From NCBI GenBank assembly GCA_022844135.1, contig JALHMG010000006.1:107138-171137 (forward strand): DNA of 64,000 bases, in the 5' to 3' direction. Shown piece by piece: positions 8,982 to 17,687 of this stretch. The translations under genes and the position numbers were made by a program. Source of the stretch: Lysobacterales bacterium. GTDB lineage: Bacteria; Pseudomonadota; Gammaproteobacteria; Xanthomonadales; SZUA-5. The notes beneath the pieces are model-generated. The model did not search any database. It saw only the letters and a list, made by a program, of their open reading frames with translations, and was not told where the DNA came from. Every line of letters starts with the position of its first letter. The stretch's first letter is position 1.

Positions 8982-9248
8982 GGGTTCTTGGTTCTATTTT
9001 CTTCTGGTCTTGGTTGACCCAAACGTCACTCGTTATAGCCGCCAAGCGAGGCCTGAAGGGCCGAAATGAAGTAGCCCAGGGCGCAAGCCCTGGGTGGCTT
9101 CGCGTGAGATCGGAGCCCTGAAGGGGCGAAACAAACTGGTATCGCCCTTCTGAGCTCCAGGGCCATGTTACGCCCAGGCTTGAGCCCGGGGATTGCAGTG
9201 GTTAGCCACAACCACCAGCCGACAACGAGCCGCCGACCATCATCAACC
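8982..9248. repeat. heptamer inverted-repeat element between mtaD and efp
   Basis: At 8982-9016 are degenerate heptamers (GGGTTCT, TGGTTCT, ATTTTCT, then TCTGGTCTTGGTTG). At about 9208-9248 the complementary type occurs (CACAACCACC, CGACAACGAG, ATCAACCAAG, CACCC). The arms face each other, so they could form a long imperfect stem. The interior holds a separate palindrome (9075-9094) and two similar words, GCCTGAAGGGCCGAAATG at 9051 and GCCCTGAAGGGGCGAAACA at 9115. The same plan recurs before gspE and ruvB. No gene is seen in this 280-base gap. Confidence 0.6.
9075..9094. repeat. perfect palindrome with GCAA loop (REP-like)
   Basis: CCCAGGGC and GCCCTGGG form a perfect 8-bp stem closed by GCAA, which is a stable GNRA tetraloop in RNA. 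It lies inside the larger repeat element, between two near-identical GCC(C)TGAAGGG-CGAAA words. Hairpins of this kind flanked by TGAAGGG-type words are dispersed in many bacterial genomes as REP-like sequences. It could act as a bidirectional terminator or mRNA stabiliser for mtaD and efp, although no T-run follows. Confidence 0.6.
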
Positions 9249-9261
9249 AAGCACCCAGAGC

Positions 9262-9831
9262 TTACTTCGCCGCCCGCCCCACGTACTCGCCACTACGCGT
9301 ATCCACACGCACCACCTCGCCGTTTTCGACGAATAGCGGCACGCGCACCACTGCGCCGGTCTCGAGTTTGGCGGGTTTGCCGCCGCCCTGGGCGGTGTCG
9401 CCGCGCACACCAGGATCGGTTTCAACGATCTTGAGCTCCACGAAGTTCGGCGGCGTCACGGTCAGCGGCGCGCCGTTCCAGAGCGTGACCATGCACATAT
9501 CCTGCTCTCGGAGCCATTGTGCGGCTTCGCCTGCGGCAGCCTTGTCGGCCTGAAACTGCTCGTAACTTTCCAGATGCATGAAATGCCAGAACTCGCCATC
9601 GGTGTACAGATACTGCATGTCGGTATCGACCACATCCGCGCCATCGACCGAGTCGCTGCCCTTCAAGGTGCGCTCCACAGTGCGGTCGTTCTTCAGATTG
9701 CGAATCTTGATGCGGGTGAACGCCTGGCCCTTGCCTGGCTTAACGTACTCAGTGTCGACGATGGTGTACGGATCGCCGTCGATCAGAATCTTGAGTCCGT
9801 TGCGCACATCGTTCATGCCATAGCTGGCCAT
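9262..9831 (-). CDS. efp: elongation factor P
   Basis: This is a 189-residue translation factor that rescues ribosomes stalled at polyproline stretches. The KOW-like domain carries K34 in VKPGKGQAF, the lysine that EpmA/EpmB beta-lysylate. The C-terminal domain ends in the diagnostic [12 protein letters not shown]. The ATG at 9831 gives the canonical [12 protein letters not shown] start; an ATG four codons upstream is less likely. The gene diverges from epmB, whose product prepares the modification. Polyproline substrates nearby include TolA and GspC. Confidence 0.97.
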   Translation of the reverse strand: MASYGMNDVRNGLKILIDGDPYTIVDTEYVKPGKGQAFTRIKIRNLKNDRTVERTLKGSDSVDGADVVDTDMQYLYTDGEFWHFMHLESYEQFQADKAAAGEAAQWLREQDMCMVTLWNGAPLTVTPPNFVELKIVETDPGVRGDTAQGGGKPAKLETGAVVRVPLFVENGEVVRVDTRSGEYVGRAAK

Positions 9832-9914
9832 GGAGTTCTCCATCGATTAGGTCGGCGCGGTCGCGCCGGTATGATTGGCCGCGCGGCAGACGCCGCGAGG
9901 CGAGTGAGCGCGGG

Positions 9915-10925
9915 ATGATAACTGCTTTAGCAGCACCGGCGGCACGCCGGAACGATTGGCGAGTGCAATTGCAAGGCGCCTATCGCGACGCCGGTTCGCT
10001 GCTGCGCGCGCTTGATCTTGCGCCGGCGGAGGTGAACTTGAGCGAGGCCGCCGCTGCCGAGTTTGCTTTGTTGGCGCCTTTGCCTTATGTCTCGCGCATG
10101 CGCCGCCGCGATCCACAGGACCCGCTGTTACGTCAGGTTTTGCCCATCGCCGCTGAGGAATCGCGAACGCCGGTGGACCTATTGGATCCGGTGGGCGATC
10201 TGGCCCGCACCCGAGCGCCGGGGCTGATCCACAAGTACGCCGGCCGCGTGTTGCTGATCGCGACCGGCAGTTGCGCGGTGCACTGCCGCTACTGCTTCCG
10301 TCGTCACTTCCCGTATAGCGAGGAGCTGGCGGCGCGCGACGACTGGCGGGCTGCGTTGACCCTCATCGCCGCCGATAACAGCATTAACGAGGTGATTTTG
10401 AGCGGCGGCGATCCACTGTCGCTGAGTACGGCAAAACTGCGCTCGTTGACCGACCGGCTCGCGGGCATCAGGCACATTCGGCGCCTGCGCTTGCATACAC
10501 GCTGGCCGGTAGTGCTTCCTGATCGAGTCGATGCCGAACTGGTTGCCTGGCTCCAGAGCCTGCCCTGGCCGACCACTGTGGTCATCCACGCCAATCACGG
10601 CAACGAGATAGCTGCGGATGTTCGCGATGCCTGCGGGCGTCTGCGCGTAACGGGGGCGACATTGCTCAACCAGAGCGTGCTGCTCGCCGGCGTCAACGAC
10701 GACGCGGCACAATTGCAACGATTGAGCGAAGCGCTATTCGCGGCCGGCGTGCTTCCGTATTACTTGCATCTGTTGGATCGCGTCGCTGGCGCCGCGCACT
10801 TTGCGGTGCCGCGCGAGCGCGCACAGGGGTTGATTGCAGAGCTGCGCGCGCAATTGCCGGGCTATCTGGTGCCGCGCCTCGCGCAAGAAATCGCTGGCGA
10901 GCCGTCCAAGACGATCATTGCCTGA
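9915..10925 (+). CDS. epmB: EF-P beta-lysylation protein EpmB (lysine 2,3-aminomutase-like)
   Basis: This 336-residue radical-SAM enzyme converts alpha-lysine to (R)-beta-lysine, which EpmA attaches to EF-P. The iron-sulfur motif CX3CX2C is at C120, C124 and C127. SGGDPLSLS and HTRWPVVLP are shared with lysine 2,3-aminomutases. The protein is shorter than catabolic aminomutases, as expected for EpmB. It diverges from efp with only 83 bases between the starts. EpmA is not in the window. Its 3' end overlaps the convergent glycosyltransferase gene by 11 bases. Confidence 0.95.
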   Translation: MITALAAPAARRNDWRVQLQGAYRDAGSLLRALDLAPAEVNLSEAAAAEFALLAPLPYVSRMRRRDPQDPLLRQVLPIAAEESRTPVDLLDPVGDLARTRAPGLIHKYAGRVLLIATGSCAVHCRYCFRRHFPYSEELAARDDWRAALTLIAADNSINEVILSGGDPLSLSTAKLRSLTDRLAGIRHIRRLRLHTRWPVVLPDRVDAELVAWLQSLPWPTTVVIHANHGNEIAADVRDACGRLRVTGATLLNQSVLLAGVNDDAAQLQRLSEALFAAGVLPYYLHLLDRVAGAAHFAVPRERAQGLIAELRAQLPGYLVPRLAQEIAGEPSKTIIA

Positions 10926-11784
10926 CCCGCGGGCGCCTTACGCTTGCCAGTCCCCAGTGCAACAGCAAGCGCAGAAAAGCCCCAACCCGGATCAACGCGC
11001 GGGTGGGCGGCGCTAAACGCACTGCATCGAATTTGTCGAAGTAGCGCAACAAGCTCGAATACTTGGCGTATTCGATGCGAAACGGATGGCGCGCGCTGGA
11101 CACGCCCTTGACGTGCAGCACGCGGACGCCTGGATGCAGCCAGACGCTGAAGTCCTGCTCGCGCAAACGACGGCAAAGATCGAGATCTTCGCTGTGCATG
11201 AAGTAACCTTCGTCGAAACCACGCACGGCGTAAAAGGCCTCTCGGCGCAGCAGCATCAGCGCGCCGCTGATCGCATCGACCGGCATCGGGGCCGTGCCGA
11301 CGATTGCTTCGTGCACCCCGCGCGTGGGCAGGAATCGCTCCAGACCTAGCGCGCTGACTACGGCGCGCAGCGGCGTCGGATCACGGCGAGCGCTGGCGGG
11401 ATCTACCGTCCCGGAGCGATCCACGAGTACAGCGCCCAAGGCGCCGAGTGCATGGTGTTTCTCGATTTCAAGCGCCGCAGCGCACAGGTCGTCAAGCGCT
11501 GAGGATTCCATCAAGCAGTCTGGATTGCAGAGCAGCAGATGCGGCGCGTGCGTCGCGCGCGCGCCGCGATTGCACGCGGTTGCGAACCCTGGGTTGTCGA
11601 GCAAGTCCAGGCGCAGCATGCGTCGATCTTTGAGCCTTGCGAGCAACGCATCGATCTCGCCTGGTTTAGATCCGTTATCGACCAACGCCAACTCATGGAC
11701 CGCCGGATGCGCGAGCAACCGCCGCAAACAATCCTCCAGCAGCGGCCCGGAGTGATAGTTGACGACGACCGCAGCGAGGCGCAC
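10915..11784 (-). CDS. glycosyltransferase family 2
   Basis: This 289-residue GT-A glycosyltransferase has VVNYHSGPLLEDCLRRL at the N-terminus, LVDNGS as the nucleotide-sugar loop, CNPDC as the DxD-equivalent region, and HSEDLDLCRRLREQ as the ED catalytic-base block. This layout is shared with rhamnosyl- and other sugar transferases of surface glycans such as WbbL. It is the last gene of a minus-strand polysaccharide cluster (17652 to 10915). Donor and acceptor cannot be told from sequence. Confidence 0.85.
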   Translation of the reverse strand: MRLAAVVVNYHSGPLLEDCLRRLLAHPAVHELALVDNGSKPGEIDALLARLKDRRMLRLDLLDNPGFATACNRGARATHAPHLLLCNPDCLMESSALDDLCAAALEIEKHHALGALGAVLVDRSGTVDPASARRDPTPLRAVVSALGLERFLPTRGVHEAIVGTAPMPVDAISGALMLLRREAFYAVRGFDEGYFMHSEDLDLCRRLREQDFSVWLHPGVRVLHVKGVSSARHPFRIEYAKYSSLLRYFDKFDAVRLAPPTRALIRVGAFLRLLLHWGLASVRRPRVRQ

Positions 11785-11797
11785 GGCGCCGAGGCAA

Positions 11798-13600
11798 CTA
11801 ACCTACCCAGGCCTGTGCCACGCCCGGCGCAGCTTCGAAGGCAGCGGGCCAGGCGCGCATCGCAGCTGCGAGCTGTCGGACCTCGCCGCGCACGCGCTCA
11901 GCGCATCCCGCGGCATCGAGCGATTCCGGGCAGTCGGCCAGACGCGGCACGCTGGAGCGCACCAACTCCTTGCCCGTGGCTTGCACGATTTCGCGCAAAT
12001 CCGCTTCCCAGTAAATCGGCGCCTGCTTTCCGGCCTCATCGATACGACGCTGCAAATCCGCGACCAATTCCGACCGCTTGTAGGTCAAATAGGAACCCAG
12101 CTCAGCTTGCAGCGCTGAACTTGGCGACGAAGCCAGATCGTCCAGTAACGCTGCCAGCGCGGCGGCACGTTGCAAGCTGCCAGCTGCGCGCGCTTCGCCG
12201 GTGCGCGCCTGGATGTGATCGGACAAGAAATTGGCGATGGCGGGCGTAAACGGCTTACGCGCTGCATCGGAACGCTTCAACGAGGGCTGCCACTGATGGC
12301 CGTTGGCTGTGGTGCTGTGCAATACCGCCGATTCTGGATCGAGAAACTTGGTGAGCACACCGAAACTCGGTCCGATTCGTGCGCCGGCGCCCGGCAGCAC
12401 GAACCCGCCGAGCGCTTGCAAGTCGAGTGCGCTTGGTTGGTACACGCCGGCGAGCGTCATTCGCGCGCGGGCAATTCCGTGGCACACCTGATCGCCCTCG
12501 TACCAGCGCAGATAGGTCTCGCGCGCTGCCCAGAAGCGATTGCGCGAAGCATTGTCGAGTTGATAGAGCCAGGTGTTGTGTGGCGCTTCTATAGACCCGA
12601 TCGTGCCTTGAATCAGCGCGGTGACACGCCCGCTCGGCTCGAACTGGCGGATCGATGGCAGCGACGCGCCCGCGAGCGAAGCACTCGCCATTTGCAGCCG
12701 TCCCGGCAGGCTCACCACGCGGCCGATGCTTTCACCCACATAACGATCGGCTTGCACGCTCAAATAGCCATCGTCGGTGCCCACTTCTGGCGCCGGATTG
12801 GGTTCGTCGCTGCTGATGAAGTAGGCGCTGCGGGCATGATTGTGCAGCAGATCAATGCCCCCTTCGGCACCCGGCATCTCACGTTGCGGCAGGAACTGCC
12901 GATCGTCGAACACGATGACGCGATGACCCGCACCGAGCAGCAGCATCCAGTTGAAGAGTTGCGCGCGCGTGGGCGCCTCATCTTCGCCCAAAAGGTACGT
13001 CAGCGCGCTCGCGTGCGGCTTGATCTGGCCTTGCAGTCGCGCGATGAATGCAGCGCGCTCCGTGTTGCCCAGGTACTTGAGGCCCGCATCGCGACGCCGT
13101 TCGTCGACGACACGACGGTTCGCCTCGCGGCTCTGCTGACTGCGCGAGCCGTCGAGTACCACAATTGGCAATCGATCAAGACCAGTGTCGCCACTCCGGA
13201 TCATACTATCGAGCGCGCGGGCCAAGCCTTCGGGACGGTCCTCGGCCAGCACAAAAATCGGACCCAACCCCACCTTGCGCCGCGCTGGTGCAGCGGCCAG
13301 TTCGGCGCTAATCTGATCGGCGCTTTGCAACAAGCCGCGATCGACAAAGCCGCCAAGTACTCGCTTGGCCGCGTCCTCTTGTCCGCGCAATGCCGGCATC
13401 GCATCGAGCACGCCGCGCAGATGCTGATCCATGGTCGCGAAATGCTTGCAGGCATCCAGTGCCTGAAACACCTCGAAGGTCATCACATGGCGATCTTGTG
13501 TGCGTGGGTTCTGCACCAGGCATTCCTGGGCAGAAAGCGGCGCGACGAGTCCTTCGTCGGCGGCGTAAAGTGCATCGGGGCGCGGCATCACTGCGCTCAT
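11798..13600 (-). CDS. 600-residue protein with GT-A-like region, function unknown
   Basis: I do not recognise a named family. Residues 1-100 (LVAPLSAQECLVQNP ... FVDRGLLQS) follow the pattern of PqqD-like winged-helix modules. Residues 113-300 look like a GT-A core: FVLAEDRPEGLARALDSMI matches the usual first strand and helix, VVLDGS the nucleotide loop, and VIVFDDRQFLP a DxD-like site. The C-terminal 250 residues are helical and unassigned. No signal peptide or membrane helix is seen. The gene lies 13 bases upstream of the GT2 gene and 19 bases downstream of a methyltransferase gene, so a role in glycan or glycoconjugate assembly is inferred from context. Confidence 0.5.
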   Translation of the reverse strand: MSAVMPRPDALYAADEGLVAPLSAQECLVQNPRTQDRHVMTFEVFQALDACKHFATMDQHLRGVLDAMPALRGQEDAAKRVLGGFVDRGLLQSADQISAELAAAPARRKVGLGPIFVLAEDRPEGLARALDSMIRSGDTGLDRLPIVVLDGSRSQQSREANRRVVDERRRDAGLKYLGNTERAAFIARLQGQIKPHASALTYLLGEDEAPTRAQLFNWMLLLGAGHRVIVFDDRQFLPQREMPGAEGGIDLLHNHARSAYFISSDEPNPAPEVGTDDGYLSVQADRYVGESIGRVVSLPGRLQMASASLAGASLPSIRQFEPSGRVTALIQGTIGSIEAPHNTWLYQLDNASRNRFWAARETYLRWYEGDQVCHGIARARMTLAGVYQPSALDLQALGGFVLPGAGARIGPSFGVLTKFLDPESAVLHSTTANGHQWQPSLKRSDAARKPFTPAIANFLSDHIQARTGEARAAGSLQRAAALAALLDDLASSPSSALQAELGSYLTYKRSELVADLQRRIDEAGKQAPIYWEADLREIVQATGKELVRSSVPRLADCPESLDAAGCAERVRGEVRQLAAAMRAWPAAFEAAPGVAQAWVG

Positions 13601-13619
13601 CGTCTCGGGTCCATCCGTA

Positions 13620-14486
13620 TCAGCGTTGTTGAAGCGCAGCGTTCAAGCGCGCGATTTCCGCTTGCAGCGCAGCGATTTGGTTTTCTTGCGCAACCAGGCG
13701 ATGCCCGGCCGCAATGTGTTTTCGGATCTCGTCGTTGTAGTGGCGGTACACGCTTTCGGCAGCATCGCCAAAAAGATGTACGTGCCCCGGGCTCAGTTCA
13801 ATGTCGCCAGGGTCCATCGCGCACAACGCGATGTAGTAGAGCGCATCGTAATCGAGCTTGGCATCGATCCGATCCGGGTGCATTGTCGCCGCCGTGCTGG
13901 AGGTGGGGGCGCAATCGGGATCCCACAAGACCGACTGGAACAGTAGCTTTTGCGCCAGCAACCGATGTACCGGAAAGTGCGCCTCAACAAGCGCCTCAAA
14001 CTCGGGGCGATATAATTCGCGCACGTGATGCTCGTTCACGACGCCCGTCAGATCGGTGTAGGTGCGTTTATCCGGCGTGGATACCAGCAGCAGGCCACCG
14101 GGCGCCAGGAGCCGCCGGAAACCCGCCAGCATCTCGCTCTGACGCGCCACATGCTCCAGCGTTTCGAATGACACGATCAAGTCGAAACTTGCGTTGGCCA
14201 TCTGATCCAGAGCGGTGACGTCGGCAACGGCATAGTGCAGATTCGGCGCCGCATAGCGCCGTTTCGCGTGTTCGATGGTGGTCGTCGATACATCCAAACC
14301 CACTACGCTGTGCGCATGGCGCGCCAACAGTGCGCTGCCATAGCCTTCGCCGCAAGCGGCATCGAGCACACGCCTGTCGCGCGCGAAGGTGGTTGCGAAC
14401 GCATAGCGGTGCCAGTGCTCCAGCCAGATTTCGCGTACGCACTCCGGAGTGAAGCGCTCGCCGGTGAATTCTAGAAAATCGGTCAT
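13620..14486 (-). CDS. class I SAM-dependent methyltransferase with coiled-coil tail
   Basis: This 288-residue protein has a Rossmann methyltransferase core: DAACGEGYGSALLA is motif I, GLDVSTTTI motif II, VSFETLEHV motif IV, and APGGLLLVSTPD motif V. The last 30 residues (ENQIAALQAEIARL...) form a short coiled coil. Coiled-coil tails of this kind occur in methyltransferases of polysaccharide chain-termination systems such as WbdD. With the ABC exporter upstream, a capping or sugar-methylation role is plausible but inferred. Its 5' leader contains the multi-hairpin element 14516-14675. Confidence 0.75.
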   Translation of the reverse strand: MTDFLEFTGERFTPECVREIWLEHWHRYAFATTFARDRRVLDAACGEGYGSALLARHAHSVVGLDVSTTTIEHAKRRYAAPNLHYAVADVTALDQMANASFDLIVSFETLEHVARQSEMLAGFRRLLAPGGLLLVSTPDKRTYTDLTGVVNEHHVRELYRPEFEALVEAHFPVHRLLAQKLLFQSVLWDPDCAPTSSTAATMHPDRIDAKLDYDALYYIALCAMDPGDIELSPGHVHLFGDAAESVYRHYNDEIRKHIAAGHRLVAQENQIAALQAEIARLNAALQQR

Positions 14487-14515
14487 TGGTTCGGTTTGTT
14501 AGCGACAGTGCTCGT

Positions 14516-14675
14516 CTAGCACGATGTTGAGAAACGCACTTCCTGTGCGTTTCTCAAGTCGCGAGTCCGGCGCATGTCCGGACTCGCTCTCCATTGATCA
14601 AACACTTACGTGCTTGATCAATGTGCGAACCATCCATGGTTCGCGCTAGCAGGCTGTTTCTCAACAGCCTGCTAG
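14516..14675. mobile_element. 160-bp MITE-like element made of consecutive hairpins
   Basis: The ends are inverted repeats of 20 bases matching at 18: CTAGCACGATGTTGAGAAAC at 14516-14535, and the complement of 14656-14675. Between them lie successive hairpins with different sequences. Their stems are 14527-14539/14545-14557 (13 bp, perfect), 14561-14570/14578-14587 (10 bp, perfect), 14592-14605/14610-14623 (14 bp, one mismatch), 14625-14632/14637-14644 (8 bp) and 14646-14658/14663-14675 (13 bp, perfect). It has no coding capacity. It lies in the leader of the methyltransferase gene and abuts a second element at 14674-14834. Confidence 0.75.
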
Positions 14676-14834
14676 TGTGGTGTCCCAAAAATAACTGGAA
14701 TTATGTCCGCGTCTTTCGACCCGAATGCTACGTTGCTCGTCGTCGCCATAGCGCTGCTATGACTCCTTCTCGCGCCTTGCCTCGGGCCGAAATCCATCGG
14801 ACATTTCTTCCAGTTATTTTTGGGACACCACACT
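14674..14834. mobile_element. MITE-like element with perfect 27-bp terminal inverted repeats
   Basis: The arms 14674-14700 and 14808-14834 are exact reverse complements (AGTGTGGTGTCCC ... ending ACTGGAA). Homology continues imperfectly inward around ATGTCCG. The roughly 107-base core encodes nothing convincing. If the true ends are TGTGG/CCACA (14676-14832), the flanks are CTAG on the left and CTGG on the right, a possible imperfect 4-bp target duplication. It needs a transposase elsewhere. The remaining 84 bases up to the next gene stop (14919) show nothing recognisable. Confidence 0.75.
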
Positions 14835-14918
14835 GGTGTTGCTTGGCCGTCAACTCGATTGTGCGCTGCCGCGCACTGCAGGCCGCGGACGATATCAGGA
14901 CCGGCGGCGGCGATCTTC

Positions 14919-15725
14919 TCACCGCAGCGAATCGCGGACGCGTTCTCGCGTTTCGCGCAATGGATCTGCTGAAATGAAATCGGCCACTTCGCGCGCATAG
15001 TGCGGATAGCGCGCCAACAAGCGCTGCAGATTTTCGCCGCCCGGACCGAGGCCCAGTGGCCCAAAAGAGCCGCCGCCTGCGTGCACCACGTAGGCGTCGT
15101 CGACCAGTACATTCCTCCAGCCGTGCCCACGCGCGCGACAGCAGAAGTCGTTCTCCTCGCCATAGCCACGACCGAAGGTTGCGGCGTCGAAGTCGCCGAT
15201 GGCATCCAGTGCTGCGCGCGCGATGCCCATGCAGAAGCCCACGGCGGTCGGCAATTCCGGATATTGCGGCGCGTGTCGAGCGAAGGCGGCGGCGATCTGG
15301 TTCTTGTCGTTCGGGATCTCGTTACGCCGCACGAAAACTGGCCACGAGCAGATTTCGGCGTGATTGGAGAATGGCGTGGCGGTGGCCACTCGGTATTGCG
15401 CAAGCGCACGCTGTATGCGCTCATACCAACCGGGCGTTGTCTCGGTATCGCTGTTGAGCAACACCACATCGCTGGTGCCGGCCTCGCGCATGCCGCGATT
15501 GACGGTTGCTACGAAACCGAGGTTTCCGGGATTGCTCAATATCGTTGCCGCCAACGGCGTCGAACGTGCCCAGGTCGACAGCATCGGCGCAATTTGTGCG
15601 TCGCTCGACGCATCGTCGATCACGAGGATCGGCGCGGCAGGTGGAGTACAGCTGTCGAGCGCCTGAAGACAACGCGCGAGGAGTTCGGCCGCGTTGTACA
15701 CCGGAACAATAATCGTCAGTGCCAT
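14919..15725 (-). CDS. glycosyltransferase family 2
   Basis: This 268-residue GT-A glycosyltransferase has [19 protein letters not shown] at the N-terminus, VIDDASSD as the nucleotide loop, LLNSDTE as the DxD-like metal site, and [17 protein letters not shown] as the catalytic-base region. It is similar to transferases that extend O-antigen or other cell-surface chains. Its start overlaps the end of the ABC ATPase gene by ten bases, so it is translated with the exporter. Confidence 0.85.
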   Translation of the reverse strand: MALTIIVPVYNAAELLARCLQALDSCTPPAAPILVIDDASSDAQIAPMLSTWARSTPLAATILSNPGNLGFVATVNRGMREAGTSDVVLLNSDTETTPGWYERIQRALAQYRVATATPFSNHAEICSWPVFVRRNEIPNDKNQIAAAFARHAPQYPELPTAVGFCMGIARAALDAIGDFDAATFGRGYGEENDFCCRARGHGWRNVLVDDAYVVHAGGGSFGPLGLGPGGENLQRLLARYPHYAREVADFISADPLRETRERVRDSLR

Positions 15726-16894
15726 TGGTGAGCCAATCGCACCAGACCAAACTCCCGACTGTCGCCGCGGACCAGAAGCTCGCGGGTTCGCGTATCGAAC
15801 ACACGCAGTCCTTCGGGATCCATCGCGTGGAAGCGCAGCGTGTATCCGCCGGGCAGCAGCGGCAAGGCATCGAACCTGAGCGCGTAGCGGACCAGGATGT
15901 CCGAAATGCGCGTTGCAGGCGCGCCGTCGATTTCGCTGGACGTTCCATAGATCGCCGTACCGTCGGCGCGGATCAGGCCGATGGCAATGTGCGGCGTTCG
16001 CTGGTCGGGTGTGTAAACCTCAGCCGTAATGTCCAGGACGCGACCTTCTGGCAAAGTCAGCGGCAAGTCTTCGGTGCGTCCATTCAAAGCGATGGTCTCA
16101 ACGCGATAGCCTTCTGAACTGGCAACAACGCGCTTCTCCGCTTCGGCTTCTTTGGCTGTCTTGCGTTCATGATAGGCAAGGTAGTCCTGGGTAACCTCAA
16201 ACACATCGCCATACGCACGGACGCGGCCTTGATGCATCCAGAGCGCGTGTTTGCAGAGCTTTTGTACGTGATACATGCTGTGCGACACGAGCAGAAGCGT
16301 GCCGCCACCTGAAAGGTATTCCTCGATCCAGCGCACACATTTCTTCTGGAAGCTTTCATCCCCCACGGCCAGAACTTCATCGGTGATCAGCAATTCCGGC
16401 TTTCGTGCAGCCACAATCGCAAACCCCAGGCGTACGACCATGCCGGTGGAGTAGTGTTTGATGGGTTCATCAATGTAGCGACCAATGTCCGCAAACTCGA
16501 TGATTTCGTCGATCTTTTGGCTGGTCTCTGCCGCAGTCATGCCCATCAGCGCTGCGGCAGTAGCTATGTTCTGCCGGCCGGTGTATTCAGGATGAAACCC
16601 GGCGCCAAGCTCCAACAGAGCCGCCAGAGAGCCATTGACGGCAACCGTACCGGATGACGGATGAAGCACACCGGTCAGGACCTTCAGCAAGGTCGATTTC
16701 CCCGCACCGTTCTCGCCGATGATTCCCAGCGATTCGCCTCGCGCAATCGACAGCGTAACATCTTCCAGAACCGTGACGCTCTGCGCGCCATCCAGGCCCA
16801 GCAACAAGCGCATGAGCGCCCGCATACGGTCGGCTTTGCGGTGGACCAGCGGGTAGCGCTTGGCGACACTGCGCATTTCCACAAGCGCGTTCAC
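15716..16894 (-). CDS. ABC transporter ATP-binding protein, Wzt-type polysaccharide export
   Basis: This 392-residue ATPase has Walker [10 protein letters not shown] at residues 60-68, the signature HYSTGM and Walker B ELLITDE. After about residue 240 there is an extra C-terminal beta-rich domain of 130-150 residues, like the carbohydrate-binding domain of Wzt proteins that recognises capped O-polysaccharide. The start is a GTG at 16894, which overlaps the permease stop by four bases; an upstream ATG would read through the permease gene. It pairs with the permease 16891-17652 to export a finished, lipid-linked glycan across the inner membrane. Confidence 0.88.
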   Translation of the reverse strand: MNALVEMRSVAKRYPLVHRKADRMRALMRLLLGLDGAQSVTVLEDVTLSIARGESLGIIGENGAGKSTLLKVLTGVLHPSSGTVAVNGSLAALLELGAGFHPEYTGRQNIATAAALMGMTAAETSQKIDEIIEFADIGRYIDEPIKHYSTGMVVRLGFAIVAARKPELLITDEVLAVGDESFQKKCVRWIEEYLSGGGTLLLVSHSMYHVQKLCKHALWMHQGRVRAYGDVFEVTQDYLAYHERKTAKEAEAEKRVVASSEGYRVETIALNGRTEDLPLTLPEGRVLDITAEVYTPDQRTPHIAIGLIRADGTAIYGTSSEIDGAPATRISDILVRYALRFDALPLLPGGYTLRFHAMDPEGLRVFDTRTRELLVRGDSREFGLVRLAHQWH

Positions 16895-17652
16895 AAGAAA
16901 TCCTCGAAGTGTCGTTGCAGTCGGCGGAACGCAAGGCTGCCGATCGCGAATACGGCCAGGGCGATGAGCAGCGCATAAGCATCGGCAACTGTCAGCGCCG
17001 TCTGCCCCTCCAGCAGCAGTTGACGCAGCCGCTCCGGGTAGTAGGTCAACGGATTCCAAGCCATCCAGTTCTGCGCAAAAGTGGGCAGCATTTCACGCGA
17101 ATAAACGACTGGCGTCAGAAAGAACCAGAACGCGAGAACTTGGGTGATTATTTGTGCGAGGTCGCGGATAAACACTTGTACCGCGCTCAGGAAGTACGCG
17201 AAGCCGAGCGTCAGAAGCATCAGCATCGCCATGACCACCGGCACCAGGAGAGCGCCTTGCCAGTGCATCGCGGTACCTGACGCGGCCAGAATCAACAACG
17301 CAAGTGCATATCCCAGCAGGTGTACGGCGGCCGTGGCACAGACGCTGGCTGTGACCAGCATCTGCGTTGAGAGCTTGACCTTGCCGATCAGCGCTGCCTG
17401 ATCGAGTACGGCTGTCGTGGCGCGCGATGAGGCTTCGGCGAACAACACCCAAGCCCAGAATCCGACGCCAACAAAGGCGACAAAGCCATGCGCTTCGGCG
17501 CCGACGACGCGGGCTTTGAAGATGTGCTGGAAGACGGTGGCGTATAGTGCCAGTTGCAAGACCGGGTGGACGAAGGCCCACAGCAGCCCGGACATGCTTC
17601 CCAGGTAGCGCGACCGAAACTCGCGCAGCCAAAGGTGCCAGAACAAGGACAT
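16891..17652 (-). CDS. ABC-2 type permease, Wzm-type polysaccharide export
   Basis: This 253-residue permease has about six membrane helices and the N-terminal [13 protein letters not shown] amphipathic segment followed by [13 protein letters not shown], the standard ABC-2 polysaccharide exporter start. It forms the channel half of the exporter. The ATG at 17652 is chosen to match the family N-terminus. It is the first gene of the surface-glycan operon (17652 to 10915) and overlaps the ATPase gene. Confidence 0.88.
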   Translation of the reverse strand: MSLFWHLWLREFRSRYLGSMSGLLWAFVHPVLQLALYATVFQHIFKARVVGAEAHGFVAFVGVGFWAWVLFAEASSRATTAVLDQAALIGKVKLSTQMLVTASVCATAAVHLLGYALALLILAASGTAMHWQGALLVPVVMAMLMLLTLGFAYFLSAVQVFIRDLAQIITQVLAFWFFLTPVVYSREMLPTFAQNWMAWNPLTYYPERLRQLLLEGQTALTVADAYALLIALAVFAIGSLAFRRLQRHFEDFL

Positions 17653-17687
17653 CGATGCGCCTCGGAGCCGCACCTGTTTCTGGGTCC

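Noticed and set aside
12170..14218. 682-codon open frame on the plus strand, antisense to the GT-A-like and methyltransferase genes
   Set aside because: It is a GC-bias shadow: its composition is low-complexity and matches no family, and the minus-strand genes carry clear motifs.
14672..15469. Minus-strand frame through the MITE into the GT2 gene ending in VIFGTPH
   Set aside because: It is out of frame with the GT2 motifs, and its tail is simply the translated inverted repeat.
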